Assembly (NCBI GenBank): GCA_039586095.1 | Contig: JBDHLB010000052.1 | Coordinates: 1 to 19,016, forward strand | Direction: 5' to 3' | Origin: JBDHBD01 sp039586095 | GTDB lineage: Bacteria > Gemmatimonadota > Gemmatimonadetes > Palauibacterales > Palauibacteraceae | DNA length: 19,016 bases | Shown: positions 7,186 through 14,839 of the stretch, one piece after another | Position numbering within the stretch: the stretch's first letter is position 1 | How the letters are laid out: each line of letters begins with the position of its first letter | Notes under the pieces: generated by a model | Told to the model about the DNA's origin: nothing | Database searches by the model: none | Seen by the model: only the letters and a program-made list of their open reading frames with translations | Position numbers and translations under genes: made by a program

Positions 7186-8841
7186 CTACAACTGCGGCTC
7201 GGATTCCGCGGCCGGGGCCATGGAGTCGACCGCGGCAGGCTGACGGTCCAGCTGGACCCGGGCGAGGAGCTCGCGGGCTTCGCCGGCCGGCACACCGAGA
7301 TTCGAGCCGCCGAATTCGGTCAGGATCGCCGTATTGACCGCGACCACCCCCTCATCGTAGCCCAGGACGGGCCCTCCGCTTCCTCCACTGCTCGTCTCGG
7401 CGTCGTACACGATCCGCGTCTCCGTCACCTGACCCACGATCCCCTGCGTGGCCAGCGGCTCGATCAATCCCGCCTCGGAAAGCCGTCGCGCGACCGTCCA
7501 GAAATCGACCCCGGACTCACCGGACAGCTCATCGACGAACTCCGGGTTGCTACGGGCGAGCAGGGCACGGATTCCCGTCGGGTAGCCCAAAACCAGCACC
7601 TCGTCCCCCGCCTGAGCCGGCTCCTCGCGGAGCGTCAGCGGCTTGACCTGAAGAGGCATCCCGGTGGCGGAGCGCACTACAGCGAGGTCGACCGTCTCGC
7701 TGGCCAGGACCAGCTCGACATCGAACGGCTCCGGGTGACCGGGCAGATACCCAACGAGCCGGTGCATGAAAGGCTGGAGCCCGGTTCCCGCCAGCTGCTT
7801 CGCTCGCTCGTCGAAGTCCCACGGCAGCGCCACGTGCCGATTCGTGAGAATCAGGCCGTCCTCCGTGGCGATAAAGCCGGTCCCGGTGAAGAAGGCCAGC
7901 ACGATCGGCCCTTCACCGGCCGGGCTAACCGCGGGTCCAAACGGCCCGCGCAGCGGCCGGCCATCGGGGCCCAGCACCTCGCGGAGAGGCCGGTTCTGGT
8001 CGGGATCCAGGAAGCCGTAGGCGCCCTGAAGAAAGATGATCGCCGGAGACGCGGCCGCGATGACCCGTCGGGCGGCGACGCCCTGCTCCTCGAGCGCCCC
8101 CACTCTGGCCTCCGCATCCGTAATGCGCACTTCCAGCTGGTCGCGGATCCGGCGCAGCTCCGCCGGGCTGAGGAGCGGCGATTCGCTGCCTTCGATCAGA
8201 GCCGAGATCTCTCCCAGCCGGGCGGCCTCCGCATCCAACCTCCGCTCGAGCCGCCAGCTGAACAGGGCAAGCGCGACCATCCCGAGCAAGGTTCCGAGCA
8301 ACACCACGGAGACGACCGTACGCGTCACCGGAGACGTGTGAGCGAACAGCTCGCGGGGCATGCTCCTCAGAAACAGCCACACCTTGCCGGGAAGATGCGA
8401 GCTGCCGTGTCGCGCACAGTCGACGCAGTCGCCGAGGGCCTGCCCGACCGTCTTGTAGGCTCGCACCGGCCGTGCCTCGAACCGAAGGCGTAGCAGTGGC
8501 CCTCCATCGCCGAGCTCGACCACATCGCCGGACGCCAGGGGCTCCTGCTGGGCGTCCCGGCCATTGACCCGAACGAGACGCCCCTCGGCGGCCACCAGAC
8601 GGTAGGTGGAGCCCTCGCGCGACAGCGTGGCGTGATGCTCCGCCACGGCTGGTTCTCGGCTCGGCCGGAAGTGGATGTCCGCGTCGGCCGCCGTACCGAT
8701 CCGGATCGTGTCGGCGGACAGCGGCTCGGACGCGCCGCGGCGGGACCCGGTGAGGTGGAGCACGAACACCTTCAGGGCGTCCGACGCGCGTTCCTCCTTG
8801 GCAGGCTGCTCGCCGTCTTCCCAGTCCGTTGGGTCGTTCAT
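7186..8841 (-). CDS. FHA-domain, membrane-anchored trypsin-like serine protease
   Basis: A 551-residue fusion. Residues about 22-122 form a forkhead-associated-like domain (IRIGTAADADIHF, AEHHATL, RVNGRDAQ, LASGDVVELGDG). A CVDC cysteine pair follows at 139-142. One transmembrane helix spans about 174-195 (VVSVVLLGTLLGMVALALF), and a charged coiled-coil covers about 197-260. A chymotrypsin/DegP-like domain occupies about 320-530, with His336 (TNRHVAL), Asp385 (DLAVVRS) and Ser488 (GGSGGPVLG). With no signal peptide and arginines on both sides of the helix, the FHA part should be cytoplasmic and the protease periplasmic. There is no PDZ domain. The ATG at 8841 is preferred because GGAGG precedes it. 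Substrate unknown; transmembrane signalling or protein quality control is inference. Confidence 0.9.
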   Translation of the reverse strand: MNDPTDWEDGEQPAKEERASDALKVFVLHLTGSRRGASEPLSADTIRIGTAADADIHFRPSREPAVAEHHATLSREGSTYRLVAAEGRLVRVNGRDAQQEPLASGDVVELGDGGPLLRLRFEARPVRAYKTVGQALGDCVDCARHGSSHLPGKVWLFLRSMPRELFAHTSPVTRTVVSVVLLGTLLGMVALALFSWRLERRLDAEAARLGEISALIEGSESPLLSPAELRRIRDQLEVRITDAEARVGALEEQGVAARRVIAAASPAIIFLQGAYGFLDPDQNRPLREVLGPDGRPLRGPFGPAVSPAGEGPIVLAFFTGTGFIATEDGLILTNRHVALPWDFDERAKQLAGTGLQPFMHRLVGYLPGHPEPFDVELVLASETVDLAVVRSATGMPLQVKPLTLREEPAQAGDEVLVLGYPTGIRALLARSNPEFVDELSGESGVDFWTVARRLSEAGLIEPLATQGIVGQVTETRIVYDAETSSGGSGGPVLGYDEGVVAVNTAILTEFGGSNLGVPAGEARELLARVQLDRQPAAVDSMAPAAESEPQL

Positions 8842-8902
8842 CCGTATCCTCCACCTCCCGCGACACCCGTTCCGCGCCTCGGACACCCGCCACGTGCTCC
8901 TA

Positions 8903-8908
8903 ATAATA
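8903..8908 (-). promoter_or_regulatory. Possible -10 box for the FHA-protease gene
   Basis: On the minus strand this reads TATTAT within TGTATTATTA, a conspicuous AT-rich island in GC-rich DNA, about 62 bases upstream of the protease start. No convincing -35 box is seen at the usual distance. The rest of the divergent gap from 8842 to 9134 holds no gene I can support. Confidence 0.3.
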
Positions 8909-9044
8909 CACGCGTTTCACGGCTTCCCCACCCCGCTGGCGAACCGTGGCATGACACCCGGGATCAGTGCGGTCTCGTATGAACAAACGGCCGCAACCAT
9001 GGCCGCTTCCGAACGCGGTGGCCCGCAAGCACCTCGGACCTCGT

Positions 9045-9050
9045 TATAGT
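9045..9050 (+). promoter_or_regulatory. Possible -10 box for the VTT membrane protein gene
   Basis: TATAGT, about 85 bases upstream of the GTG start at 9135, is a good -10 match in otherwise GC-rich sequence. No clear -35 element lies 16-18 bases upstream. Confidence 0.28.
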
Positions 9051-9134
9051 GGGTTGCATCGTCGGGCGAGCCTGGCCGCTGTGACATGCCTGGTCCGGGT
9101 GTGGTCAAGCTCGCGGAAGGGCGACAGGGGGAAC

Positions 9135-9698
9135 GTGGAGCAGCTTTTCTACCACATCGGGGCCTGGCTCGAAGCGATCGGCCCGTGGGCCTATGTCATC
9201 GCGCCACTCGTCATGGCGGCCGTCTCCATCCTCCCCTTCCCCGCCGAGGCCCCGGCGATGGTCAACGGTGCGCTGTTCGGACCCTGGGCCGGTTCGCTCG
9301 TCACCTGGTGCGGGGCGATGCTGGGCGCCCAGATCAGTTTCGAGCTGGCCCGTCGCCTGGGCCGCCCGGCGGTCGAGCGACTGCTGCGGCCGAGCACGAT
9401 CGATCGAGCCGATGGCTGGGTCCGCCGGGGCGGCTGGCCCGGTATGCTGCTCGCTCGCTTCATGCCGCTGATCGCATTTACGGCCCTCAACTGGGCCTCC
9501 GGTCTGACATCCGTTCCCCGCTGGCGCTTCGTGTGGACGACCGCGGTAGGGATCGTTCCGGGTGCCATCGTCTTCACCGCATCGGGCTGGGGCATCGTCG
9601 TGGCCCTCGAACGCCTTCCGTGGGTCGCGGTCGCGATCGCAACCGTCATGCTGCTGTACGTGGGACTGCGTCGCTGGAGAAACCGTTCCGAGGTCTGA
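9135..9698 (+). CDS. VTT-domain (DedA/TVP38/TMEM64-like) inner-membrane protein
   Basis: A 187-residue multi-pass membrane protein of the SNARE-associated Golgi/VTT superfamily. Hydrophobic segments occur around YVIAPLVMAAVSILPFPAEA, LVTWCGAMLGAQISFELARR, LLARFMPLIAFTALNWASGL, FVWTTAVGIVPGAIVFTASG and VAVAIATVMLLYVG. The sequence FPAEAPAMVNGALFGPWAG followed by GAMLGAQISFELARRLG matches the family's re-entrant-loop and G-x-x-x-G pattern, and RFMPLIAFTALNWASG matches the second half (typically R-x-x-P). Relatives act in lipid scrambling or membrane homeostasis; the substrate here is unknown. The GTG at 9135 is chosen because AGGGGG lies directly upstream. The frame is open further upstream, but that sequence is arginine-rich and not membrane-like. 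The PIG-L deacetylase gene begins 79 bases downstream on the same strand. Confidence 0.88.
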   Translation: MEQLFYHIGAWLEAIGPWAYVIAPLVMAAVSILPFPAEAPAMVNGALFGPWAGSLVTWCGAMLGAQISFELARRLGRPAVERLLRPSTIDRADGWVRRGGWPGMLLARFMPLIAFTALNWASGLTSVPRWRFVWTTAVGIVPGAIVFTASGWGIVVALERLPWVAVAIATVMLLYVGLRRWRNRSEV

Positions 9699-9731
9699 GC
9701 TCTCCCACCGTTTGTTCTCCTACCGTTCGGC

Positions 9732-9749
9732 TGGTTCCAACCATAGTAT
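9732..9749 (+). promoter_or_regulatory. Inverted repeat next to a -10-like box upstream of the deacetylase gene
   Basis: TGGTT-CC-AACCA at 9732-9743 is a compact inverted repeat. It abuts TAGTAT at 9744-9749, a -10-like word, about 30 bases before the deacetylase start. An operator overlapping a promoter would look like this, but no -35 box is evident, so this is tentative. Confidence 0.28.
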
Positions 9750-9777
9750 TGCAGCTTCGTAATTCGGCCCTTAGAGG

Positions 9778-12660
9778 GTGCAAGAATCGAGGTTGAGACT
9801 GACAACCGCCGTGTGCCGCAGACCGAGATACGTGCACCGCATCGCGACCCGTCGCCGGGTCGCGGCGGTTCTCTTGTCGCTCGCCGGTTGGCTCGTCGCG
9901 TCGGAGGGTGCCGCGCAGACGGGTTCATCGTCCGCGCAGAAGTCCGCGTCGCGCCGATCGAGTACGGGCTCGGTCGAGACCGGCCTGTTGCTCCGACAGC
10001 TCGACGGCGTGAAGCGAGTGCTGTTGATCGGCGCCCATCCGGACGACGAGGATACGGCGCTGCTGGCGGCGCTCGCTCGAGGTCTCGGAGCTCAGGCCGC
10101 GTACCTGTCCCTCACGCGTGGCGAGGGAGGCCAGAACCTGATCGGCCCGGAGCTTGGCGAGGGGCTCGGGCTGGTCCGAACGGGGGAACTGCTCGCGGCC
10201 CGCAGCCTGGACGGCGGCCATCAGTATTTCACGCGCGCCTACGATTTCGGGTATTCCAAGAGCGCGAGCGAAACGTTTGGCCACTGGCCCCGCGACTCTC
10301 TGCTGCGCGACGTGGTCTGGGTGGTCCGAACGTTCCGACCCCAGATCATCGTATCGATCTTCGCCGGCGATCCTCGCGACGGCCACGGCCAGCACCAGGT
10401 CGCTGGCCTTCTCGCGCGGGAGGCCTTCGACGTCGCCGGCGATCCGGAGCGCTTTCCCGAGCTGGCGTCCAGAGGCGCCTTACCCTGGCAGCCGCTCAAA
10501 CTGTATCGAACCACATGGCGGGACCCGCAGAACTCGACCCTCACGCTGGCAACCGGACAGCTCGACCCTCTGCTCGGCCGATCCCACCACCAGGTCGCCA
10601 TGGCCAGCCGAAGCCAGCATCGATCTCAGGACTTCGGGACGGCCCAGGCACCCGGCCCTCAACTCGCCCATCTCAGGCTGCTTGAGAGTCGCGTGCCCGG
10701 CCCCGACACCAGCATGTTCGCAGGCATCGACACGACCCTGGCTGGTCTCGGGTCCGCTCTGGCCGGGCCGCTGCGCGACGGCATCCTGCGGGGATTGGCT
10801 CGCTACCGTGCGCAGCTGGACAGCACGCGTGCGAGCCTGAACGCGCTCAGCCCCTGGGAGGCCGCTCCCCCGTTGGCCGAGGCGTTGCGCGTCCTTCGCG
10901 AGCTTCGCGATCGTCTCGTGGGCGTGCCGGCGGAGCCGGCTCCTGTGGCCTCGGGCCAGTCCACCGTGCCGCTTTCCGGCCCGGCTCGCTCCCCACGGTC
11001 GGAGCCCGGCACGCCGAACGCCGAGAGGGTGGGTAGTCCGACGTATTCTCTCCTTCGCGCCCTCGACGACAGGATCCTCCACGCGGAAGAGGCACTGCTC
11101 GCGAGCGCGTCCATCGTACTGGAGCCCCGCTCGGACGACGACCTCGTGGTTCGGGGACAGACGGTCGACGTGAAGGCCGGGCTGTGGAACGGAGGTCCCT
11201 TCGAGCTCGAGGTCGAGCGGGTGGCGCTGGTTCCGCACCCTGGCTCCGGCCGCGCGGCGGGTGACGGCTCCCGGCGCCTTCCGCCGGCCTCGCTTCACAC
11301 CTGGTCGTTCGACTTCCGGATCCCAGCGGATGCCGCTTTGAGCCAGCCATATTACCTTGTCGCACCTCGCACCGGCGACCTGTACCGTTGGCCCGATCGA
11401 GCCGACACATGGGCCCGGCCCACGGCGACCGCTCCGGTGTGGGTCCAGGCTTCGTTGTGGCTGAAGGTCGATTCGGTCCGTATCCCGCTCGACGTATGGA
11501 GACCGGTTCGGTACCGCGGCCTCGACAAGGCCAGTGGAGAGTTCTGGCGTCCCGTGCAGGTCGTCCCCGCCCTGTCGGTCCGCATCACCCCGGAGGTCGT
11601 CGCGTGGCCGGCCGGAGACACGAGCCCCCGTACGCTCTCCGTTACGGTACGCTCCGAGGCGGAGCAGGCCGTCGAAGGGAGCCTCCGACTGGAGGTGCCG
11701 GCGGGCTGGGGATCGCTGCCCGAGCGTCAGGCCTTCGCCTTGCCGGTGAGCGGGAGCCAGATCACCCTCGCGTTCACCATACGGCCTGAATCAGGCGGTG
11801 GCGCCACGCCCTTCGGGCCCAGCGGGCCGAGCGATCCCGTCGAGTTGCGCGCGGTGGCCACGATCGCCGATGGCCAGTCGTTCGACCGTCGACTGTCCAT
11901 GATCGACTACTCTCATATCGAACCTGCCGTGTTTCTCGAGTTTGCCATCACGCAGATCCGTCGATTTCCCGTCGAGGTGGTCCGCCGTCCGCTGGGTTAC
12001 ATCATGGGTTCGGGTGATGCCGTTCCGGAGGCGATCCGGCAGCTCGGCGTGGATGTCGAAGTCCTCGATCCCAGCGGACTGAACCGGCAGAACTTCGATC
12101 GTTTCGACGTGCTCGTGCTCGGGGTGCGCAGCTATGAGGTCCTGCCCGAGCTGGCCGCGGCGAACGTGGAACTGCTCGACTGGGTCGGCCGGGGCGGCGT
12201 GTTGATCGTACAGTACAACAAGTACGAGTTCTCGGACGGCCAGTTCGCGCCCTATCCGATCGTGCTGCGGCAGCCGGCTGGCCGGGTGACCGACGAACGG
12301 TCGTCCGTGCGGCTTCTGGAGCCCGGCTCCCCCGCCCTCTCGACACCGAATCGGATCATGCCGGAAGACTTCGACGGTTGGGTCCAGGAGCGCGGATTGT
12401 ACATCCCGTCCGAATGGTCAGAGCAATACGTACCTCTGCTGGAGACCGGTGACCCCGAGGAAGAGCCAGGCCGGGGCAGTCTTCTGGTCGGCTCCCTGGG
12501 CGATGGCCTGTACGTGTACACCTCGCTGTCGTTCTTCCGACAGCTTCCGGCCGGCGTACCGGGCGCGTTTCGGCTGCTGGCAAACATCCTGTCGCTCGAC
12601 CCAGCCGCCTGGCGCGCCTATCTGACGGGGGTCCGGCAAGTCGAGCGGGCCGGCCCGTGA
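9778..12660 (+). CDS. Secreted PIG-L/LmbE-family deacetylase with C-terminal amidotransferase-like domain
   Basis: A 960-residue exported zinc hydrolase, far longer than the usual 220-300 residue LmbE enzymes. A basic n-region and RVAAVLLSLAGWLVASEGAA form a signal peptide ending near AAQ. The PIG-L domain covers about residues 75-300 and carries the zinc/catalytic motif AHPDDE (His87, Asp89, Asp90) and the second metal motif DGHGQHQVAG (His203, His206). Relatives remove N-acetyl groups from sugars. The middle (about 430-740) is beta-rich, with predicted Ig-like or NEW3-like sandwiches. Residues about 745-940 look like a class I amidotransferase/ThuA-type alpha/beta fold (FDVLVLGVRSYEVLPEL, DWVGRGGVLIVQYNKYEF) without an obvious catalytic Cys. 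Start choice (GTG 9778, or GTG/TTG further in) is uncertain. Its stop overlaps the next gene's start (GTGA), tying it to an ABC importer. Confidence 0.88.
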   Translation: MQESRLRLTTAVCRRPRYVHRIATRRRVAAVLLSLAGWLVASEGAAQTGSSSAQKSASRRSSTGSVETGLLLRQLDGVKRVLLIGAHPDDEDTALLAALARGLGAQAAYLSLTRGEGGQNLIGPELGEGLGLVRTGELLAARSLDGGHQYFTRAYDFGYSKSASETFGHWPRDSLLRDVVWVVRTFRPQIIVSIFAGDPRDGHGQHQVAGLLAREAFDVAGDPERFPELASRGALPWQPLKLYRTTWRDPQNSTLTLATGQLDPLLGRSHHQVAMASRSQHRSQDFGTAQAPGPQLAHLRLLESRVPGPDTSMFAGIDTTLAGLGSALAGPLRDGILRGLARYRAQLDSTRASLNALSPWEAAPPLAEALRVLRELRDRLVGVPAEPAPVASGQSTVPLSGPARSPRSEPGTPNAERVGSPTYSLLRALDDRILHAEEALLASASIVLEPRSDDDLVVRGQTVDVKAGLWNGGPFELEVERVALVPHPGSGRAAGDGSRRLPPASLHTWSFDFRIPADAALSQPYYLVAPRTGDLYRWPDRADTWARPTATAPVWVQASLWLKVDSVRIPLDVWRPVRYRGLDKASGEFWRPVQVVPALSVRITPEVVAWPAGDTSPRTLSVTVRSEAEQAVEGSLRLEVPAGWGSLPERQAFALPVSGSQITLAFTIRPESGGGATPFGPSGPSDPVELRAVATIADGQSFDRRLSMIDYSHIEPAVFLEFAITQIRRFPVEVVRRPLGYIMGSGDAVPEAIRQLGVDVEVLDPSGLNRQNFDRFDVLVLGVRSYEVLPELAAANVELLDWVGRGGVLIVQYNKYEFSDGQFAPYPIVLRQPAGRVTDERSSVRLLEPGSPALSTPNRIMPEDFDGWVQERGLYIPSEWSEQYVPLLETGDPEEEPGRGSLLVGSLGDGLYVYTSLSFFRQLPAGVPGAFRLLANILSLDPAAWRAYLTGVRQVERAGP

Positions 12661-13730
12661 GCCGCCGGATGGAACGCCGATCCGTCGGCGCGAGGCTCGG
12701 ATTCGGCATTCTGGGGATCGCCGCTGCCGCACTCCTCGCGGCATGTTCCGAACGGGGTCCGTCCCTGGTCATCTATTCGCCGCATGGACGGGACCTCCTG
12801 GTGCATTTCGAACGCGCCTTTGAAGCCGCCCATCCCGGCGTGGATGTCCAGTGGGTGGACATGGGCTCGCAGGAGATACTGGACCGGATCCGCTCGGAGC
12901 GAGCAAACCCGCAGGCCGATGTCTGGTGGGGCGCCCCCAGCGATATGTTTGCCCGGGCGGCCGAGGAGGGTCTCCTGGATACCTTTCGCCCCTCGTGGTC
13001 CGATGCCGTGCCAGAAGACTCTCGCGATCCCCAAGCTCGCTGGATCGGCACGTATCTCACCCCCGAGGTGATCGCCTTCAACGAGGAGGCGGTGGCCTCG
13101 GACGAGGTTCCGCGCCGCTGGGATGACGTCCTCGCCCCGGCCTGGCGCGGGAAAGTGGTGATTCGCGACCCCCTGGCCTCGGGCACCATGCGGGCGGTGT
13201 TCGGCGCCCTGATGTATCGCGAGTACAAGCGCACGGGCGAGCCCGAGGCGGGGTACGACTGGCTGCTGCGTCTCGATGCGCAGACGAAGGAATACGTTCT
13301 CAACCCGACCCTGCTGTACCAGAAGCTCGCGCGGCGCGAGGGACTCGTGACCCTGTGGAACATGCCCGACATCGAGATTCTGCGGGCCACGACGGATTTC
13401 CCGATCGACCATGTCCTGCCCGAGGACGGCACCCCCGTCGTGGTAGACGCGATCGCGGTCGTTCGTGACGCGTCCGCCCCCGAGCTGGCTCGGGAGTTCG
13501 TCGAGCTGGTCGGATCGGAGCCCAGCCTCATCATGGCCGCCGACAGTTTCTTTCGGATTCCGGCGCGGACCGACATTCCGGTCGAATCGCTGCCGGGGTG
13601 GCTGCGTGACGCGTTGCCCGACATCCGGCCACTGGATCTCGATCGGGAGTTCATCCGCGCGCGTACTCCCGAATGGCTACGTCACTGGGATCGCGAGATC
13701 CGAAACCGTGGCGCAGACGCCGGTTTCTGA
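12657..13730 (+). CDS. ABC importer substrate-binding lipoprotein (Fbp/AfuA-like, SBP class of Fe3+/phosphonate/thiamine)
   Basis: A 357-residue solute-binding lipoprotein. The N-terminus has several arginines, a hydrophobic core and the lipobox LLAAC with Cys30. The chain then opens with SLVIYSPHGRDLLVHFERAF and continues with QADVWWGAPSDMFARAAEEGLLDTF, IGTYLTPEVIAFNEE, WDDVLAPAWRGKVVIRDPLASGTMR and TPVVVDAIAVVRDASAPELA. This is the standard order of the SBP_bac_6/FbpA type II fold. In Fe3+-binding FbpA two adjacent tyrosines bind the metal; the matching region here reads LVTLWNMPDIEIL and has none. The ligand may therefore not be naked ferric iron. The GTG start overlaps the deacetylase stop; an ATG lies 12 bases further in. 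The ATPase and permease genes follow. Class is secure, ligand unknown. Confidence 0.9.
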   Translation: MSRRMERRSVGARLGFGILGIAAAALLAACSERGPSLVIYSPHGRDLLVHFERAFEAAHPGVDVQWVDMGSQEILDRIRSERANPQADVWWGAPSDMFARAAEEGLLDTFRPSWSDAVPEDSRDPQARWIGTYLTPEVIAFNEEAVASDEVPRRWDDVLAPAWRGKVVIRDPLASGTMRAVFGALMYREYKRTGEPEAGYDWLLRLDAQTKEYVLNPTLLYQKLARREGLVTLWNMPDIEILRATTDFPIDHVLPEDGTPVVVDAIAVVRDASAPELAREFVELVGSEPSLIMAADSFFRIPARTDIPVESLPGWLRDALPDIRPLDLDREFIRARTPEWLRHWDREIRNRGADAGF

Positions 13731-13774
13731 CGTCCGCCGCAACTCCTCCAGACACCGGACGACGCGAGACGACG

Positions 13775-14839
13775 TTGGAGCTGAGACTCGAAGGCGTGGG
13801 CAAGCGATTCGGCGATGTACGGGCCGTGGATCGACTCGACCTGACCGTCGAGGAGGGTGATTTCTTCACGCTGCTCGGGCCCAGCGGATGTGGAAAGACG
13901 ACCATTCTCCGCATCGTGGCAGGGTTCGAAGTGCCCGACACGGGGCGCGTGATCTTCGACGGAGTCGATATCACGGAGCGATCTCCGCAACGTCGTGGCT
14001 TCGGCATGGTGTTCCAGAACTACGCCCTGTTCCCGCATCTCTCCGTGTTCGAAAACGTCGCGTTCGGTCTCCGCACGCGGCGCATGCGAGGTGAGGAGGT
14101 TCACGAGCGCGTGGCCCGCGCACTCACCCTGGTCCATCTCGACCGATTCGGTGACCGACGGGTGCAGCAGTTGTCCGGCGGCCAGCAGCAGCGAATCGCC
14201 CTGGCCCGGGCGCTCGCGATCGAGCCGCCGCTTCTCCTGCTCGACGAGCCCCTGTCCAACCTCGACGCGACGCTGAGAGAGCGCACGCGTACCGAGCTGA
14301 GGCTGCTCCTCAAAGAGATCGGGATCACCGCGCTGTTCGTGACACACGACCAGGAAGAGGCATTCGATCTGTCGGATCGGGTGGCGGTGCTGCAGGAGGG
14401 ACGGCTCCGTCAGGTCGGCACCCCGCGGGAGCTGTACGAGCGCCCCGCGGACCGGTTTGTGGCCGGGTTCGTCGGAAAAGCCACGCTGCTGACCGGGACG
14501 CTGGACCGCCACGAGGATGAGGTTGTCGTTCGCCTCGACTCCGGGGCGGCCTGGCGCGTCCGGGCTGGCTCCGGCCAGGCGACCGGGCAGCGCGTCGAAG
14601 TGGTGGTTCGTCCCGAGGAGCTCGAGCTGCACCGCGTCCGTGATCGAAAGACTGAGCTGACCGGTAAAGTGATCGATGTGAGATATTTAGGCTCTTTCAC
14701 ATCATACCGTGTCGAGCTGGCGGGCGGGACGCTGATCGAGGTCGCCGCACCCGCGGGACGGGCAGACGAAAAGGAAGAAGTCGGTCTCCGCCCCATGCCG
14801 GGCGTGCGACTTCACGCCCTTCCGGTGGAAGAGGCATGA
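13775..14839 (+). CDS. ABC importer ATPase (FbpC/PotA-like, with TOBE domain)
   Basis: A 354-residue ATPase that powers the importer at the inner face of the membrane. All nucleotide-binding motifs are present: Walker A GPSGCGKTT (35-43, Lys41), Q-loop VFQNYALFPH (Gln81), signature LSGGQQQR (133-140), Walker B LLLLDEP (Asp157, Glu158) and H-loop VTHDQEEAF (His191). Residues about 235-354 form a TOBE regulatory domain (RVEVVVRPEELELH, GKVIDVRYLGSFTSYRVEL), typical of the FbpC/PotA/MalK group. The TTG at 13775 is chosen because family proteins begin with ELRLEGVGKRFG. An ATG at 13673 would overlap the binding-protein gene by 58 bases and add an arginine-rich tail unlike the family. It begins 44 bases after the binding-protein gene and ends in an ATGA overlap with the permease gene. 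Confidence 0.93.
   Translation: MELRLEGVGKRFGDVRAVDRLDLTVEEGDFFTLLGPSGCGKTTILRIVAGFEVPDTGRVIFDGVDITERSPQRRGFGMVFQNYALFPHLSVFENVAFGLRTRRMRGEEVHERVARALTLVHLDRFGDRRVQQLSGGQQQRIALARALAIEPPLLLLDEPLSNLDATLRERTRTELRLLLKEIGITALFVTHDQEEAFDLSDRVAVLQEGRLRQVGTPRELYERPADRFVAGFVGKATLLTGTLDRHEDEVVVRLDSGAAWRVRAGSGQATGQRVEVVVRPEELELHRVRDRKTELTGKVIDVRYLGSFTSYRVELAGGTLIEVAAPAGRADEKEEVGLRPMPGVRLHALPVEEA

Noticed and set aside
5791..8493. A 900-codon open frame on the plus strand
   Set aside because: It lies entirely opposite the S9D and FHA-protease genes, whose motifs are intact. Its product is Arg/Gly/Gln-rich with no recognisable domain, an effect of high GC and few stops.
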